Notes under the pieces: generated by a model
Told to the model about the DNA's origin: nothing
Seen by the model: the letters and a program-made list of their open reading frames with translations, nothing else
The model's database searches: none
Program-made: the position numbers and the translations under genes
From: Phaseolus vulgaris
Taxonomy: Eukaryota > Streptophyta > Magnoliopsida > Fabales > Fabaceae
DNA length: 64,000 nucleotides
Direction of reading: 5' to 3'
NCBI RefSeq assembly: GCF_000499845.2
Contig: NC_023755.2
Location: forward strand, 31,397,753 to 31,461,752
Part shown: positions 44,092-56,439 of the stretch, piece after piece
Position numbering within the stretch: position 1 is the stretch's first letter
Layout: every line of letters starts with the position of its first letter

Positions 44092-46142
44092 GGAAAAACC
44101 ATCCAGTAGGGTCAGATCTTATGTTGAAGCTTGGATCTTGAGAAAACACTCTTGTAAAACGAATGGTTTAAAGAAAAAGAAAAATGTTCAAAAAACCATT
44201 TAATTAAAATGAACTATAGCGAACAATGTTTTATAATTAACTCATGGTGCAATGTTTTATAATTAACTCATGGTGCAATAAGGTTTAATTTATAAAGTAA
44301 AATAATAATAAATGAAAAAAGAAATATAACCCTAATGTGACGTAGCACAGTGAATCTGTTCTTGTTTGTTAAGGCCGCTTCAAGCACAAAGTTACCATAA
44401 TACCAGATTCTTTTAATTTCCGCATAATCCACCTAACTTTTTCGCTTTCCCCTTCGCTTTTACACAATATTTTTCTTATGCTTTGATTTTCTCTTTCTCT
44501 TCTTCCTTCACATTCTTTTGCCTTCCTCTATTTTACTTTCTTCCCCTTTGGAAGTTGGGTTGTTGAAGTCATTGGAGCTCCTGGAACACTTTACACCAAT
44601 GAAAAAAGAAGAGAGAAAAGAAAAAAAAAGTAACATTACATGGAAGCAAATTTTAGTAGGCAACTGATAAGTTGATATGGGACCAGAGTTACTCTCTGGC
44701 ACAATTATCAATCACTTGAACAGAATCCTCTGAAACACACTCAATACAGTCGTCACCATCATTTTTATTACCCTCAACTCCAGATGTGGAGAAAACGAAG
44801 ACCCTGCACTCCCATACTCTAAACCCTAATCATTGTAACTTTCTTTATGCTTTAGCTGAAAACACTAATAACATATAATACTCTATAATTTCAAATGTTA
44901 TTTTAAAAAAAATCATCATACTAATAATACACATATAATGACCCTAATATATATTAGGAAAATGTTTTCTTGACACTCTTTATTCTCTTATTCACACAGA
45001 AAACATGGCCACTTGTTGGTGAGGCGTTAAGGGCATGTTGTAACTGTCAGGTAACATTTTGAAAAATTGGTATTGTGAGGGGTGTTATTGACTCTCTAGA
45101 AGGGGAGAAATGTAGGTTTGATCACGGTGTGAACTAACATGCCTCAATTTTTCAGTAAAAAAAATAATAAATATTTAGATTGAATTGTTTTATTTTTATT
45201 AAATTTATAAAAAACTTGCAGGTTACTCAATACACATTATCATTCCTATAAAAGAAAAGTAACAAAAAGACAGGAGAAAAAAAAAGTTAAATATTATATA
45301 TATTTATTTATATGATTTTGTTAAGCGGATACCTATATATTCAAAAAGTAGTTTTTAAAATAAACCTATAATATCATTTTTAAAATAAATTCTAAAAAAA
45401 TAATTTTTATATATAGATATAATATATTTGTATTTATTAAAATAAATTATAAATTTATACTTTTAATATAAATATGTGAATAGTAATATTAATATATATA
45501 TATATAATATAATACAAATATCACTCGTAAAAATTAAAATTTAACTTAAAACTAAGGAGTGACTTTTGTATGATTACCAACTCAGATTACCTTTAAGCAC
45601 AAATAGAATAAAATAATAGACAAATATAAATAACTAATTAATTGATGTAAATAATAGATAAATAGAAGTATAAAAATGTCTAAGCCCGCAACACCTATAA
45701 CCTAGAGTTTCTCACGTTCTCTTCTCTTCTACTCCAACTTGCTTCAAAAGCCAATTTAATAATAATAATAATTTATAACTATATATAAAAGGAATCTTCA
45801 TTAGATTTCTTAATAAAAAAAGGCGATTAAATAAAATTGGTAATATCATATTTTTACCTTTTTTTTGGTCTGTTCATTGTTATGTGGAGTAACAGTGGTT
45901 GTGAATTGTGATGATATATTTGAAGTTTTAATATTTTATTTAATGCTATATATTTAATTATTATTATTATTATCATTAATATTAAATATTTTAACATCTG
46001 AACATATATTAACATTATCACAACCTTCACTTCCCATCATCATCATCTTTTTTTATTCCAGCTTCATAGCATGAAACGTAACTAACTTGGTTTTGTGCCT
46101 TTCAAGTGCAGTTGTTCATCGCAAGCCACTTACCCCCTAACA
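44092..46142. other. Upstream region of the D2HGDH gene
   Basis: AT-rich intergenic DNA, with a 29-bp direct duplication at about 44222-44280 (caatgttttataattaactc..). A TATA-like string, tatataaaag (about 45781-45790), lies ~350 bp before the start codon. TC-rich tracts at 44470-44540. No gene found. Confidence 0.45.
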
Positions 46143-49100
46143 ATGGCCAGGCACAATAGCAGAGTCACACTTCGGTTCCTCTTAAGCTCCTTCCCTGACC
46201 GCTCAAGGAACCCACCTCTTCTCCCTTCTGCAACTGCAACGTTCTCTTCTTGCTTTACTACGGGTTTTGATGAAAAACGCAGGCTTTTACAGTGCAATAT
46301 CGTTCGAGAGGATCAACAAGTTTTTTCCTTTTTCAAACCTCTAAGGAATTTCATTGAAATCAAACAATGGGGTGTTGGAATTCAGCGCAAACGCTATGGT
46401 TCATTGGCGGGGTTGGTTCAAAGGAACCCCAGATTCTCAAAGTTAAACGATGATGATGTTAGATACTTCGAGGGTATATTGGGTAACAAAAATGTTGTTC
46501 AGGATGAGGACAAGCTTGTCACTTCAAACACTGATTGGATGCATAAATACAAAGGCTCCAGCAAGCTCCTCCTACAGCCTAGGACCACTGACCAGGTTCT
46601 TCTATTCTTCTATTTGTTTATTTTGTCTCTATTGAATAGAATGAACAATTACCCTTTAGGAACTTGGTCCAGTGAAGCATTTGGCGTTTGGTTTGTTTAA
46701 TTGACTTTATTTTTCGAGTGTTTCGTTTTTGCAGGTTGCTCAAATTCTTAAATATTGTAATTCCAGATGCTTGGCTGTTGTTCCCCAAGGTGGAAACACT
46801 GGTCTTGTCGGAGGAAGTGTTCCTGTCTTTGATGAGGTATAGTCTTTAATTTATTCTCTTGACAAGGGTTCAATCTTGAATGTACTAGAAAACAAACTCG
46901 TTACTATGTGATTATTGACAGCTTTCTTATAATCTGCTGTTGCAGGTCATTATTAGTCTTAGTTCTATGAATAAGATCATATCTTTCGACAAGGTAGACC
47001 ATCTACTTCTTGAAGGGCATATTTTCTATGACTTATGAATTACCTCTTTCCTTGCGTTACTTGTTTTGAGAACTTAGTATAATTTTTGTTGAGCACTGTA
47101 TAACATCTGCATCATTAAAATACTATAATCCCTCTATCTTTCTTAAATCAACTTATCAACAATTCAGTGCCTCTCCCTTTCCTACAACCTTTTGTTTTGT
47201 AAAAAATATTCATGTGTTTGGATATTGGATTGAATTGGCTTATAATCATTAAAAAACTAAAAACAATGTTTCTGTATAAAAGCAAAACCATGTGAGTCAT
47301 ATTAACAAACGCCCATCTGCAGCAGTTTCTCCTCTTAAGAGGAAACAACATATAATTGTGCTAGTTACCTTGCAACACCCATTTGTATCAAAAATTTATT
47401 AATTATCTCTTTGGAATTAAAGTCAATGTCAAACATTAAAGAGACAGGTTTGTATACTTAATTCTGAAGTTTCTGCCATTGTCTTCTTTAGGTTAGTGGA
47501 ATATTGGTATGTGAAGCTGGGTGCATATTGGAAAATATAATGTCATTCCTGGACAATGAAGGGTAATCCTTTTAATTTTTATGAAGTCATTGTTATTTGG
47601 ATCAATTTCATCTAACTGTAATTTAAGGTTTTTTGTTTTAAATTTGGGTAATCTTATACTTCTATTTCTGGAAGAAAAATAACGATGGTACTACTTTTCT
47701 TCCATGTTTTGTATTAGTAATTCTGCAACAGAACTGTTTGGGTATACTTAACAGAATTATAGTGATATTAGAAAAAGGCTTGCTCTTTGGTTTGTTCTTT
47801 TCTTGAAGTTCTACGTAGTGCAAGTCCAATGTTATGACTAATGTCTTGAACATTTTAGATTATCAATTTCCCTTTCCGTACTCATATAAGTTCTAAAACT
47901 CAACTTTAATGTAGGCTCTCTGTATTTAAATTTCTACACTTTTCATTCAGATTTATTATGCCACTAGACTTAGGTGCAAAAGGGAGTTGCCAGATCGGTG
48001 GAAATGTTTCAACTAATGCTGGTGGTTTGCGTCTTGTCCGTTATGGATCCCTTCATGGAAATGTACTTGGTAAGAAAATAACAAACGTGTTGCCTTTTCT
48101 GTATCATCTGAATACTTCTAAAGTCAGTAAGTGCATCAATGCTAGATGATTGTATTGATTAGTCATCTATAGAATGGAATACAGTTGAAAGGTGTAACAA
48201 TTTTCACGATGAAGTATCAAAGCACCCGAATTTCTCAATATATTGTGAAGTTGGGGACATCTCAATCCATTTTTCTTTCGCTAGTAGCACTCTATTCATT
48301 CTGAAGCAAGCCTTTGATTTACCCTACAGGTGTTGAAGCTGTTCTAGCAAATGGTACTGTGCTTGACATGCTTAAGACATTGCGCAAAGATAACACTGGC
48401 TATGATTTGAAACATCTATTTATAGGTATGTAGTGAACAACACGTCAAATTTGGAAGCAAGTAAAATATCTGATTGTAAAATAACTTACGGATGATGTAG
48501 GAAGTGAAGGTTCCTTGGGAATTGTTACTAAAGTTTCAATACTTACCCCACCGAAGTTATCTTCAGTAAATGTGGCTTTTCTTGCTTGCAAAGATTATAA
48601 CAGCTGCCAGGCATGATCAATACTCCTATTTTCAAATATATTTTAGTTTCATTGTTGCTGCATTGATTGCTTTAGTGACTTCTGCGGATTGTCTTAATTG
48701 ATTGTCGTTTATATGATTTGGACAATACTGTACTGACTGATTGGGAAGGATTATATGTTTTCTTTTTTCTTCTCCTTTTTCACTAATGAAGAGCCCTTAG
48801 TGCCTATTTGGTTTGAGAAAATGTTTTCATTTTCAATTTCATGATTTTTGCATATAATTGTATAAATGCCTTTTTTTCTATTTTTTATTGTCTTCTAAGA
48901 TTTGTGTGGGAATAGGTGAAAATAACATTTTTTTGTTTGTTTCAAAAGCATGAAATAAAAACAGAAAACCTTTTATTAGACTAAACATGCCCTTGTCTTC
49001 CAAATTAATTTTTAAATCTTTTATCCTTGCCTTACCACAAATACTTTTGAATAAGTATGGTGAAACTAGGTCTCTAATGACAAGATAATAAACTATATAG

Positions 49101-52100
49101 GAACCTTATGTTACCAATTAGGTGAAATTCTTGTATAAGCTTATGTATCATACATATAAGCTTATGTATTGCGCCAATATTTTTTTCCCTTTTGTTTTCA
49201 GAAAGAAACAGGCATCCATCTTATCAAATTGCTTTTGTTTTTGTACTTCAGAAACTGCTACAGGAAGCAAAAAGGAAACTTGGGGAGATTTTATCTGCAT
49301 TTGAATTTCTGGATGTTCAGTCTATGAATTTGGTAATATCAAGTGATACCATAATGAAATTAATCTGTGTTGCAGTTGCTACTTATAAATGCATTTAAGT
49401 TTTTTTGATGCATGCTCATATGCTTAAACTTGATATAGCTTTTGTTTAATGTTAACTTTGTGCTTGATATTATCAGCTAGCCCTGTACAAGAGTGCAAAT
49501 GATACTTTAGCAATCCGTGTCTTAGAAATTGATGCGGCTACTATGCATAAGCATGTAATTGTCTTTTGTGTATTCTGAACGTGTTATATAGAAAAAAAGG
49601 TAGCATTGATGGTGAGGTGAGAATGAGATGTTTGGCAGGGGAGTAAGAAACAGAGTAATAACTATCACATAATGTACACAATCTACAAATTCAAAGTTGC
49701 ATATCTTGTAGTGATTTTAATACTTAGTAGGTATATATGGAAGATAAAGACTTTAGATAAAAATGGTAGTGGGTCTTATTGATGAAATTGCATTTTGATT
49801 GGAGTTTTAGATTTTTTTTCCTGCTTTTTTTTGTTGGATTTAACATCTCAAATACTTAAAGTTCGCAAACTCATTATGTAGGAAGTCATGCATGTGTTCC
49901 CTTTTTGCCACTTGCAGAATGTCATGTGTTAGAAAAGAATATGAGACTACCTGGGGAGTGAATTGATTTTAAAAACTTTTTGAAAAGATTTTCCCTTTCT
50001 TCAAGTTTTTTGAAAACTGTTTCCGTTTGAAAAACTGAATGCAATTGATTAGGGAATTAAGATTGATAAGAAAATTGGTAAACAACAAGATAAAGAAGAT
50101 AGAAGAAGAAAAAGATAGCACAAAAAATTGATACCGGCTCAAATCACAAATACTCCTACATCTAGTCTTAGTTATTCAACCTTAAGATAACTGAAATCCA
50201 CTATCTTTTAAATGCTTGTACAAGCACTCACCAAAAGAAAAACAAACACAAGACCACAAGCAGTGCAGGATCAACACTTGAACACACTCAAGAATGTGTA
50301 TTCTACCCTTGGGACAATCCAAGAGGATACCAACCCAATCAAAATCATCTCTAGATGACACAAGATGATATACACTGGAAACACTTCAGCAACTCAGAAA
50401 AAGAATGTATCAGAAATTTCACAGCAGAAGCAATTGACAAGACAATTTCAGCAGCACAACACAACCTTTTGAATTTGTAATCTTGAAAGCACTCTTTGAC
50501 AATTGAAAACAGCTCAAATGAGCTTAATGGGTTCGCTTTTTAAAGTAGTATTAGAGGTATGTAAGAGTGAGTCCAAGTTCTATTTATAGAGTTCAGAAAA
50601 CGCTAATTAAAAGAGTTCATAAAAGGTATGTAAGAGTGTTTATTTTAAAGTAGAACAATTTATTTTTTTAATAATACTTTTTTCATGTGATGACAAATGA
50701 TTGTTATTACTTGAGGTGTCAGTCAATCTGAGATGTCAAGTTGCATAATGATGTCTAACATGAAAGTTTTTATAAAAAAAAAGGTATGTAAGAGTGAGTC
50801 TGAGTTCTATTTGTTTTGTTAACTGATTCAAACAAGAGTGCAGCATTATACGTTTTCATTGATTACCAACTCAAGATAATTAATTATCCTATTCTGAAAC
50901 ATCTCAAGAACAGTTTAATCGATCACTTAAGACCTTAATGGATTAACATAGTCATAAAACCTCCTTTTTCACATTTTTTAACTTTTCAAAACAAATTTTC
51001 TTTTGATTAATTTTAATATAAATTGCGTGCTAAACTGAAAACCTTGTGTGAGAGACTCTTAAACACATGTAATGAAAACTAAAACACTCAATACATCTTC
51101 AACATCAACATCTTCAAACATCATCATCAAAACAGCTTCTCTTTAGTCTTAACATTGTAGTCAACAAGGTAAACATAGACTTCGATAAACAAAACAATGA
51201 AAAACATTTTGGGAAGTTCTGGCCAATACTATGATATAGGAATAAAATGCTTTGGGACTTGAGCCTTGACTTTGATCTATGGTTTCCAACAATGACCTCC
51301 AAACTTGTCTATGTGTTGTCATGGAATTCATCATGAACTTTACGTGAATGGCTTCATAGTATCTGATCATTGTGATATTTACAATTTTCTCCAATCATAA
51401 CAACTCTACTAGTTTAGATTTATTTATTTGTTTTGGATTTATACAAATTACTGCTAAAAAATCCTAGGTCTTACTGCTGAGAAAATAATCAGAACTTTTT
51501 TTCTTTTCCCCTTGGTTGGTCCTAGTCATCCTGATTTGATTGGGTTTCTGACAGGTTTTAAATCACCTGGAAGGTGCACGAAATCCAATACCTACGTCAT
51601 TGCATAACTTTTATGTTCTGATTGAGACAACGGGCAGTGATGAATCTTCTGACAAGTAAAGTCTATTCATTTTTTTGTGTGTGCGTGAATAAAAATCCTT
51701 GCATTTTAACATGAGGCAGTCAGTCATTTCGCAGAGTAAATTACATTGATTTCTGCTGTTCTGACTTTTGATCAATCATGTACTTCCATTTAAATTGTAA
51801 TTTAGCAACCTTCAACAAAGATTAGTGTAATTTGTTACATTGCTGGAGGATTTGTTTAATTCTAAATTTTGTTCCTTCTCGTCCCGGCTTTTACTGGCAT
51901 TAAAAGCTACTTCAACTTTTTTAGGAGGTTGGGTGGAAGAATGAATTGCAGAGTCTAATAATTAAGTGATTAGGGGACAGTTATTAGAAATGTCTTATCC
52001 TCCGTAATTTCACTTACAGAATCCTGAATTGATCCAAATGAAATTTTCTACGCTATGAAGTATGAACCTTAAAATTTGCCTGGAAACGTTCCTTAAGTTA

Positions 52101-53905
52101 TTTTCCTGTTTTTTTTGTAATTATTTTTTTTATTTAAATTATCAATATAAGCATGCACTTAAAATACCTTCACATATGATGTGACTTTATTTGGACACCT
52201 CCAGACAAAAGCTTGAAGCATTTCTACTTGGCTCCATGGAGAATGAATTGATATCTGATGGTGTTCTTGCACAAGACATAAATCAAGCATCATCATTTTG
52301 GCTTCTACGCGAGGTTGACATTTTTCACTCCATTATTATTATTTTTTTCAAAAAATGCTTTATCCCTTTACAAAATTAAGCATATATCCCTGCCATGTTC
52401 TACTTTTCAGTTTTCTTGGCTGGTTTTCGAATTTTTACAGTCAGTATTTTTACCTTTTTTGAATTCATACTTCATTTTTGAAAGTGAAAAAGCTTGACCA
52501 AGTTAGATCAGCTATACCCCTCGTATTTGGAATCTTTATACCAATGTCGTATGAAGTTATTGTTGTCTACCCACTTTTACTATCCACTTGCTTGGTTATT
52601 AATGCTCTACGGGCGGTTTAATCCTAGAGAAGGTTTCATTTCACTTCAAATTTCTATATCATTTCGTACTTTTACTCTTGGAATGAATTTCCTGCTAAAT
52701 TGATCGTGCTAATATTCTTATTTTTCATTTTATGGGCCAAGTTGATCATATTTGTTCTGATTTCAGCTGTTGTCATTTGATACTTGTGGATGCTTTTTCA
52801 GTGTATACTCTTGTTGAGATGTACAAAATAGCTAACTGTTTTAACATATTGAGTGGAAGAAACATAACTGCCACGCTGTAGATACTAGATTTCATTTTCT
52901 TATTTTTCTTCAGGAATTTGAAGAGGATGATTCCCTCAACCCCCAAAAGTGTTATCCTTTTGTTTTTTTCTCAGCAATAATTTGTCATCAGTAATTAAAT
53001 TAAATTTAATACGAATTTTTAATTGTTTTATGAAAATACTATTGATGAGTTTGGTTGTATTAGATTTTATCTAATGATTTCAGGGTATACCAGAGGCATT
53101 GATGAAAGCAGGAGCTGTTTACAAGTATGATTTATCAGTACCTCTTGAACACATGTACAATCTTGTTGAAGAAATGCGCTCTAGACTAGGTAAGGAACAG
53201 ACTATAACTTTGCCATGTAGTTATATTTTTGTTTTCTAAGTTTGTGGTATAGTTCAGGAGGAAATTAGCAGACATAATGTAGTAAGTATATGTTTGATTC
53301 CTTCGTTTGTGTCCTAGAAAGTCTATAGCTTTTATGGAAGATGAGTTATGTGGGGTCACAATCGTGCATAGAGGAATGATATTGTATTTTATTTGTTCAT
53401 CTGTTATTGAATTGTAGGTAATACTGCTAATGTAATTGGATATGGTCACCTTGGAGATGGAAATTTGCATTTGAACGTTTCTACTCCTCATTATGATGAC
53501 AAGGTAGCTCTAACATAGCACACAACTGCTTGGTTATGAAAATTTTCTTTTCACGACATTATCAGTGATAAAATTTGCAGATTTTGTCGCAAATTGAACC
53601 TTTTGTATACGAGTGGACATCTAAGCACCGAGGGAGTATTAGCGCTGAGCATGGAATTGGACTAATGAAAGCCAACGAAATTTACTACAGCAAGTCACTT
53701 GAAACTGTATGTATATTATGTTATTAACTTATTACTGACTCAAGTTGCAGTTTTGTATTTGAAAACGTAAACTTGTGAAATGAATGGATGTCTGAAGTAG
53801 TATCAAATTGAACAGGTGCAAGTGATGGCTTCGATCAAGAATTTGATGGACCCCAATCACATACTCAACCCATATAAAGTTCTTCCTCACTCTCTCACTT
53901 CATAA
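46143..53905 (+). CDS. D2HGDH: D-2-hydroxyglutarate dehydrogenase, mitochondrial (14 exons, 565 aa)
   Basis: FAD-dependent oxidation of D-2-hydroxyglutarate to 2-oxoglutarate, in plants feeding electrons to the ETF/ETFQO system. Exons: 46143-46595, 46735-46836, 46946-46993, 47492-47562, 47951-48069, 48330-48425, 48501-48610, 49252-49332, 51555-51655, 52205-52313, 53084-53189, 53418-53503, 53581-53706, 53816-53905; lengths total 1698 nt and phases agree. Arg/Ser-rich N-terminus with few acids fits a mitochondrial presequence. FAD domain: [12 protein letters not shown] (168-179), [18 protein letters not shown] (233-250), [10 protein letters not shown] (~297). C-terminal domain: [13 protein letters not shown] (473-485) and [12 protein letters not shown]; His476, His483 and Glu517 have the spacing of the metal site of the human enzyme. 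Intron 7 has a GC donor; intron 8 holds a probable LTR. Start chosen at MARHNSR; a Met 16 codons upstream is also in frame. Confidence 0.93.
48611..48616 (+). other. Non-canonical GC donor of D2HGDH intron 7
   Basis: Exon 7 ends ...AGCTGCCAG followed by gcatga, giving a GC-AG intron (acceptor ttgtacttcag at 49251). The strong CAG|GC context and the conserved CQ|KL protein junction support it. No GT near the junction keeps the frame. Confidence 0.8.
49927..51402 (-). mobile_element. Probable SIRE-like LTR insertion in D2HGDH intron 8
   Basis: TGTTAGAAAAGAATATGAGA ... CTCCAATCATAACA. Shares the layout of the other SIRE-like LTRs: gggg-agtgaattgatttt near the plus-strand start, then ccaaaagaaaaacaaacaca-like text and actcaagaatgtgtattcta. 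No matching TSD was found, so borders are uncertain. It accounts for most of the 2.2-kb intron. Confidence 0.5.
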
Positions 53906-54431
53906 GCTCATCTGCAAAACTTTATGTTTTTGCTCAATTCCTAAAAGTGAGACATTGTTAACAAGTGTTTTGTTACATTGTGATAATAACCAATTGTGTT
54001 ATACGCAGTGAATTCGTAACACTTGTAATATCTTTCCCACCCTTTTCCCCACTATTTATTAGATTGATTATCTTTCGCGAGATCCTTTGCTTTATCACAT
54101 CTTTTGTCTACTTTAATATTAAACTTCCTATCTTTATTTTTTACCACATAATCCAAACATATTTTTAATATTGCATCTTTTTAAGAGCTTAGTTTTCTAG
54201 AATAACGTCATGCAGTTTAGACAAGAATTATATGTAGTTGTTACTTTTATTCATACATTATTACAAAAAATATTCGTGTTTGATCGTCAAAGTTAACAAT
54301 ACTCACATTACCACAAACAAGATTACGAAATATATATATATATAAGCTTTTTAATAATATTTATTTAAATTTTTTTTTCAGAATTAAAGGATTAGTGAAA
54401 AAATTCCCTACATTTTCAAATAAATCACGGT
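53906..54431 (+). other. 3' flank of D2HGDH, present in two copies in the window
   Basis: Presumed 3' UTR and downstream DNA. Homologous to 28580-29144 up to aaataaatcacggt, after which the two copies diverge. Confidence 0.75.
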
Positions 54432-56439
54432 GAGAGTAATCTAATTTCATCATGTTAATAGAGACTGTGTGGTTATATGAATTGTTTCGCTTGCTCGTAA
54501 CAGTTTCAGTGTAAGCCGTCCCTGTAGATAGGGGTGGGGGCAAGTATCCACATAACCCACAACTATATTAGAAATGATGTTTTTGAAATAAAGACAAGTT
54601 GATAATATAATTAATTATTATAGTTTTTAATAGTTTATATAATAATTTTTTTATGTTTTCTTGTTCATGAAATATTTAATTTTAATATATTTATTTAAAA
54701 TAGATATTAGTTCTTGTATTATTTAATTTATTGCAACAAAAATATAAAATATTTAAACGAAATTATTGTGCAAGCATTCAATTTGTTTTTTAGATTTTGC
54801 GAATTATGTGACATAGACAAACATAGTTAATCAGAAATTCTTATCTGGATTGGACTTTCTGTAAGCCTAGGCGGACAAAAATGGATCATCGTTCGCATTC
54901 CATCCTTAGTGTAAGAGTTGTAATAGTTTAGATGCCTTTGGGTTAATCCCTAATATAAGAGTTTTCTATATTCATGAATGAGTTTGTTATTGGATTCCAC
55001 AGCAGGTTGGGGAGAATTATTTTTAGTGATATTCATATTCATTCTAAATACTATTAATATATTGTGATAATAATTAAATTGTCACTAGTACTCTTGTCAC
55101 TATTACACAATAATTTTAAATGTCACTAAAACTAAATGTTATTGTAACAAAAATAATTGTCACTAGTAATTCTATGTAATAGTAACAATAATCCGATATC
55201 ATAAATATATAAGATAATAGTGATACATTAATTGTCGTTAGTATATTCTAAGTAATAATGACAATAATATAATATCACAAATATATAAGTACATTAATTG
55301 TCACTAGTTGTGATTATTATTAATTTACAATAATAACTAGTATAATTTTAATGTCGTCATAATTAGTTATTAATTATTAATATTGTATCATAATTGTTAG
55401 AAATTATGATAGTGTGTAATTGTCACAAATAAATATAATGTGATAATTAATAGGCAAATTATATTTTAAATTTCAAAAAATAATAATTAAAATAAATTAA
55501 CATAAAATATAAATATAAAATATTCAATACATTCAAAATAACAAAAATTAAAATATCCAACAATAATTTCAAATACAAGAACTAAAATATCAAACAATAA
55601 TCTCAATAAGACCTCATTCTACTTGAAAATATTTTAACGACATTTATTTCAAAAAAATAACAATAAATGATATGTAGTATCTTCAAACATTTTGATCATG
55701 CAAAATAAATAAAATAAATCACTAATATCAATAAAAAAATTAATTATACTTTAAAAATGTAAAGATAAAATTATGGACATATTAATGAAAAATTTAAATA
55801 AGAAACAAACCTATTGTATTTGGTATAACATTTGACATTTGATCTCTCTCTTTTAATATCTTGTTAGTGGAGAGTTTTCATAGCAAATTGTATCTTTCAC
55901 TTTGAATTACAAGAGTTTTCCACTTAATTGTAGCTATTATAATATTATAATAAGCATGAGTATGAATCCTTGATAATATAAATCAATCATAAATTAGCTT
56001 TTATATGAATCATATAATGCGCAACAAGTTAAACTTTAGCATTCAAACGGATGAAACATAGTTTTATTTAATGGGCGCTGAGATGAGATATTATGATCTT
56101 TAAATGCACCTCAAATGTAATCCTGCTTACATATTAAAGACAAGTTGTAAAACCAAGAACTAACTAATCATGCTTACAACATGAGGTATATGCTACTTAG
56201 GTCTATTGACTTGCGACATGCCAAAAGCTACAACATAAAGGCAATGGCCAGGTTGATAATGATAACAAAGTCATGGTACATTCAATGAAAAATCCAAAAA
56301 ATAGGTTCAAAAATAAATTGTGTGAATGAAGTTTTTTCTACTCACGGAATATTTCTGAAGCAATAAAAAAGAAATTAATAATATTTTTAAAATGTAAAAT
56401 GTAATTATAGACATAGTAATGGAACAACTTAAGAGAACT
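54432..56439. other. AT-rich region with CACTA-like subterminal repeats
   Basis: No gene. Between about 55010 and 55450 the motif attgtcacta(g/a)t recurs in both orientations (55078, 55120, 55159, 55300, 55420), resembling the subterminal transposase-binding repeats of CACTA elements. It probably belongs with the dead CACTA gene to the right. Confidence 0.45.

Noticed and set aside
46095..46142. Upstream in-frame ATG of D2HGDH (MPFKCSCSSQ)
   Set aside because: Possible, but MARHNSR fits the length and basic character of plant orthologue N-termini better; undecidable without transcripts.
46596..46700. Read-through of exon 1 into intron as a 201-aa protein
   Set aside because: Exon 1 ends at a good donor (CAG|gttctt), and the next exon continues the conserved protein.
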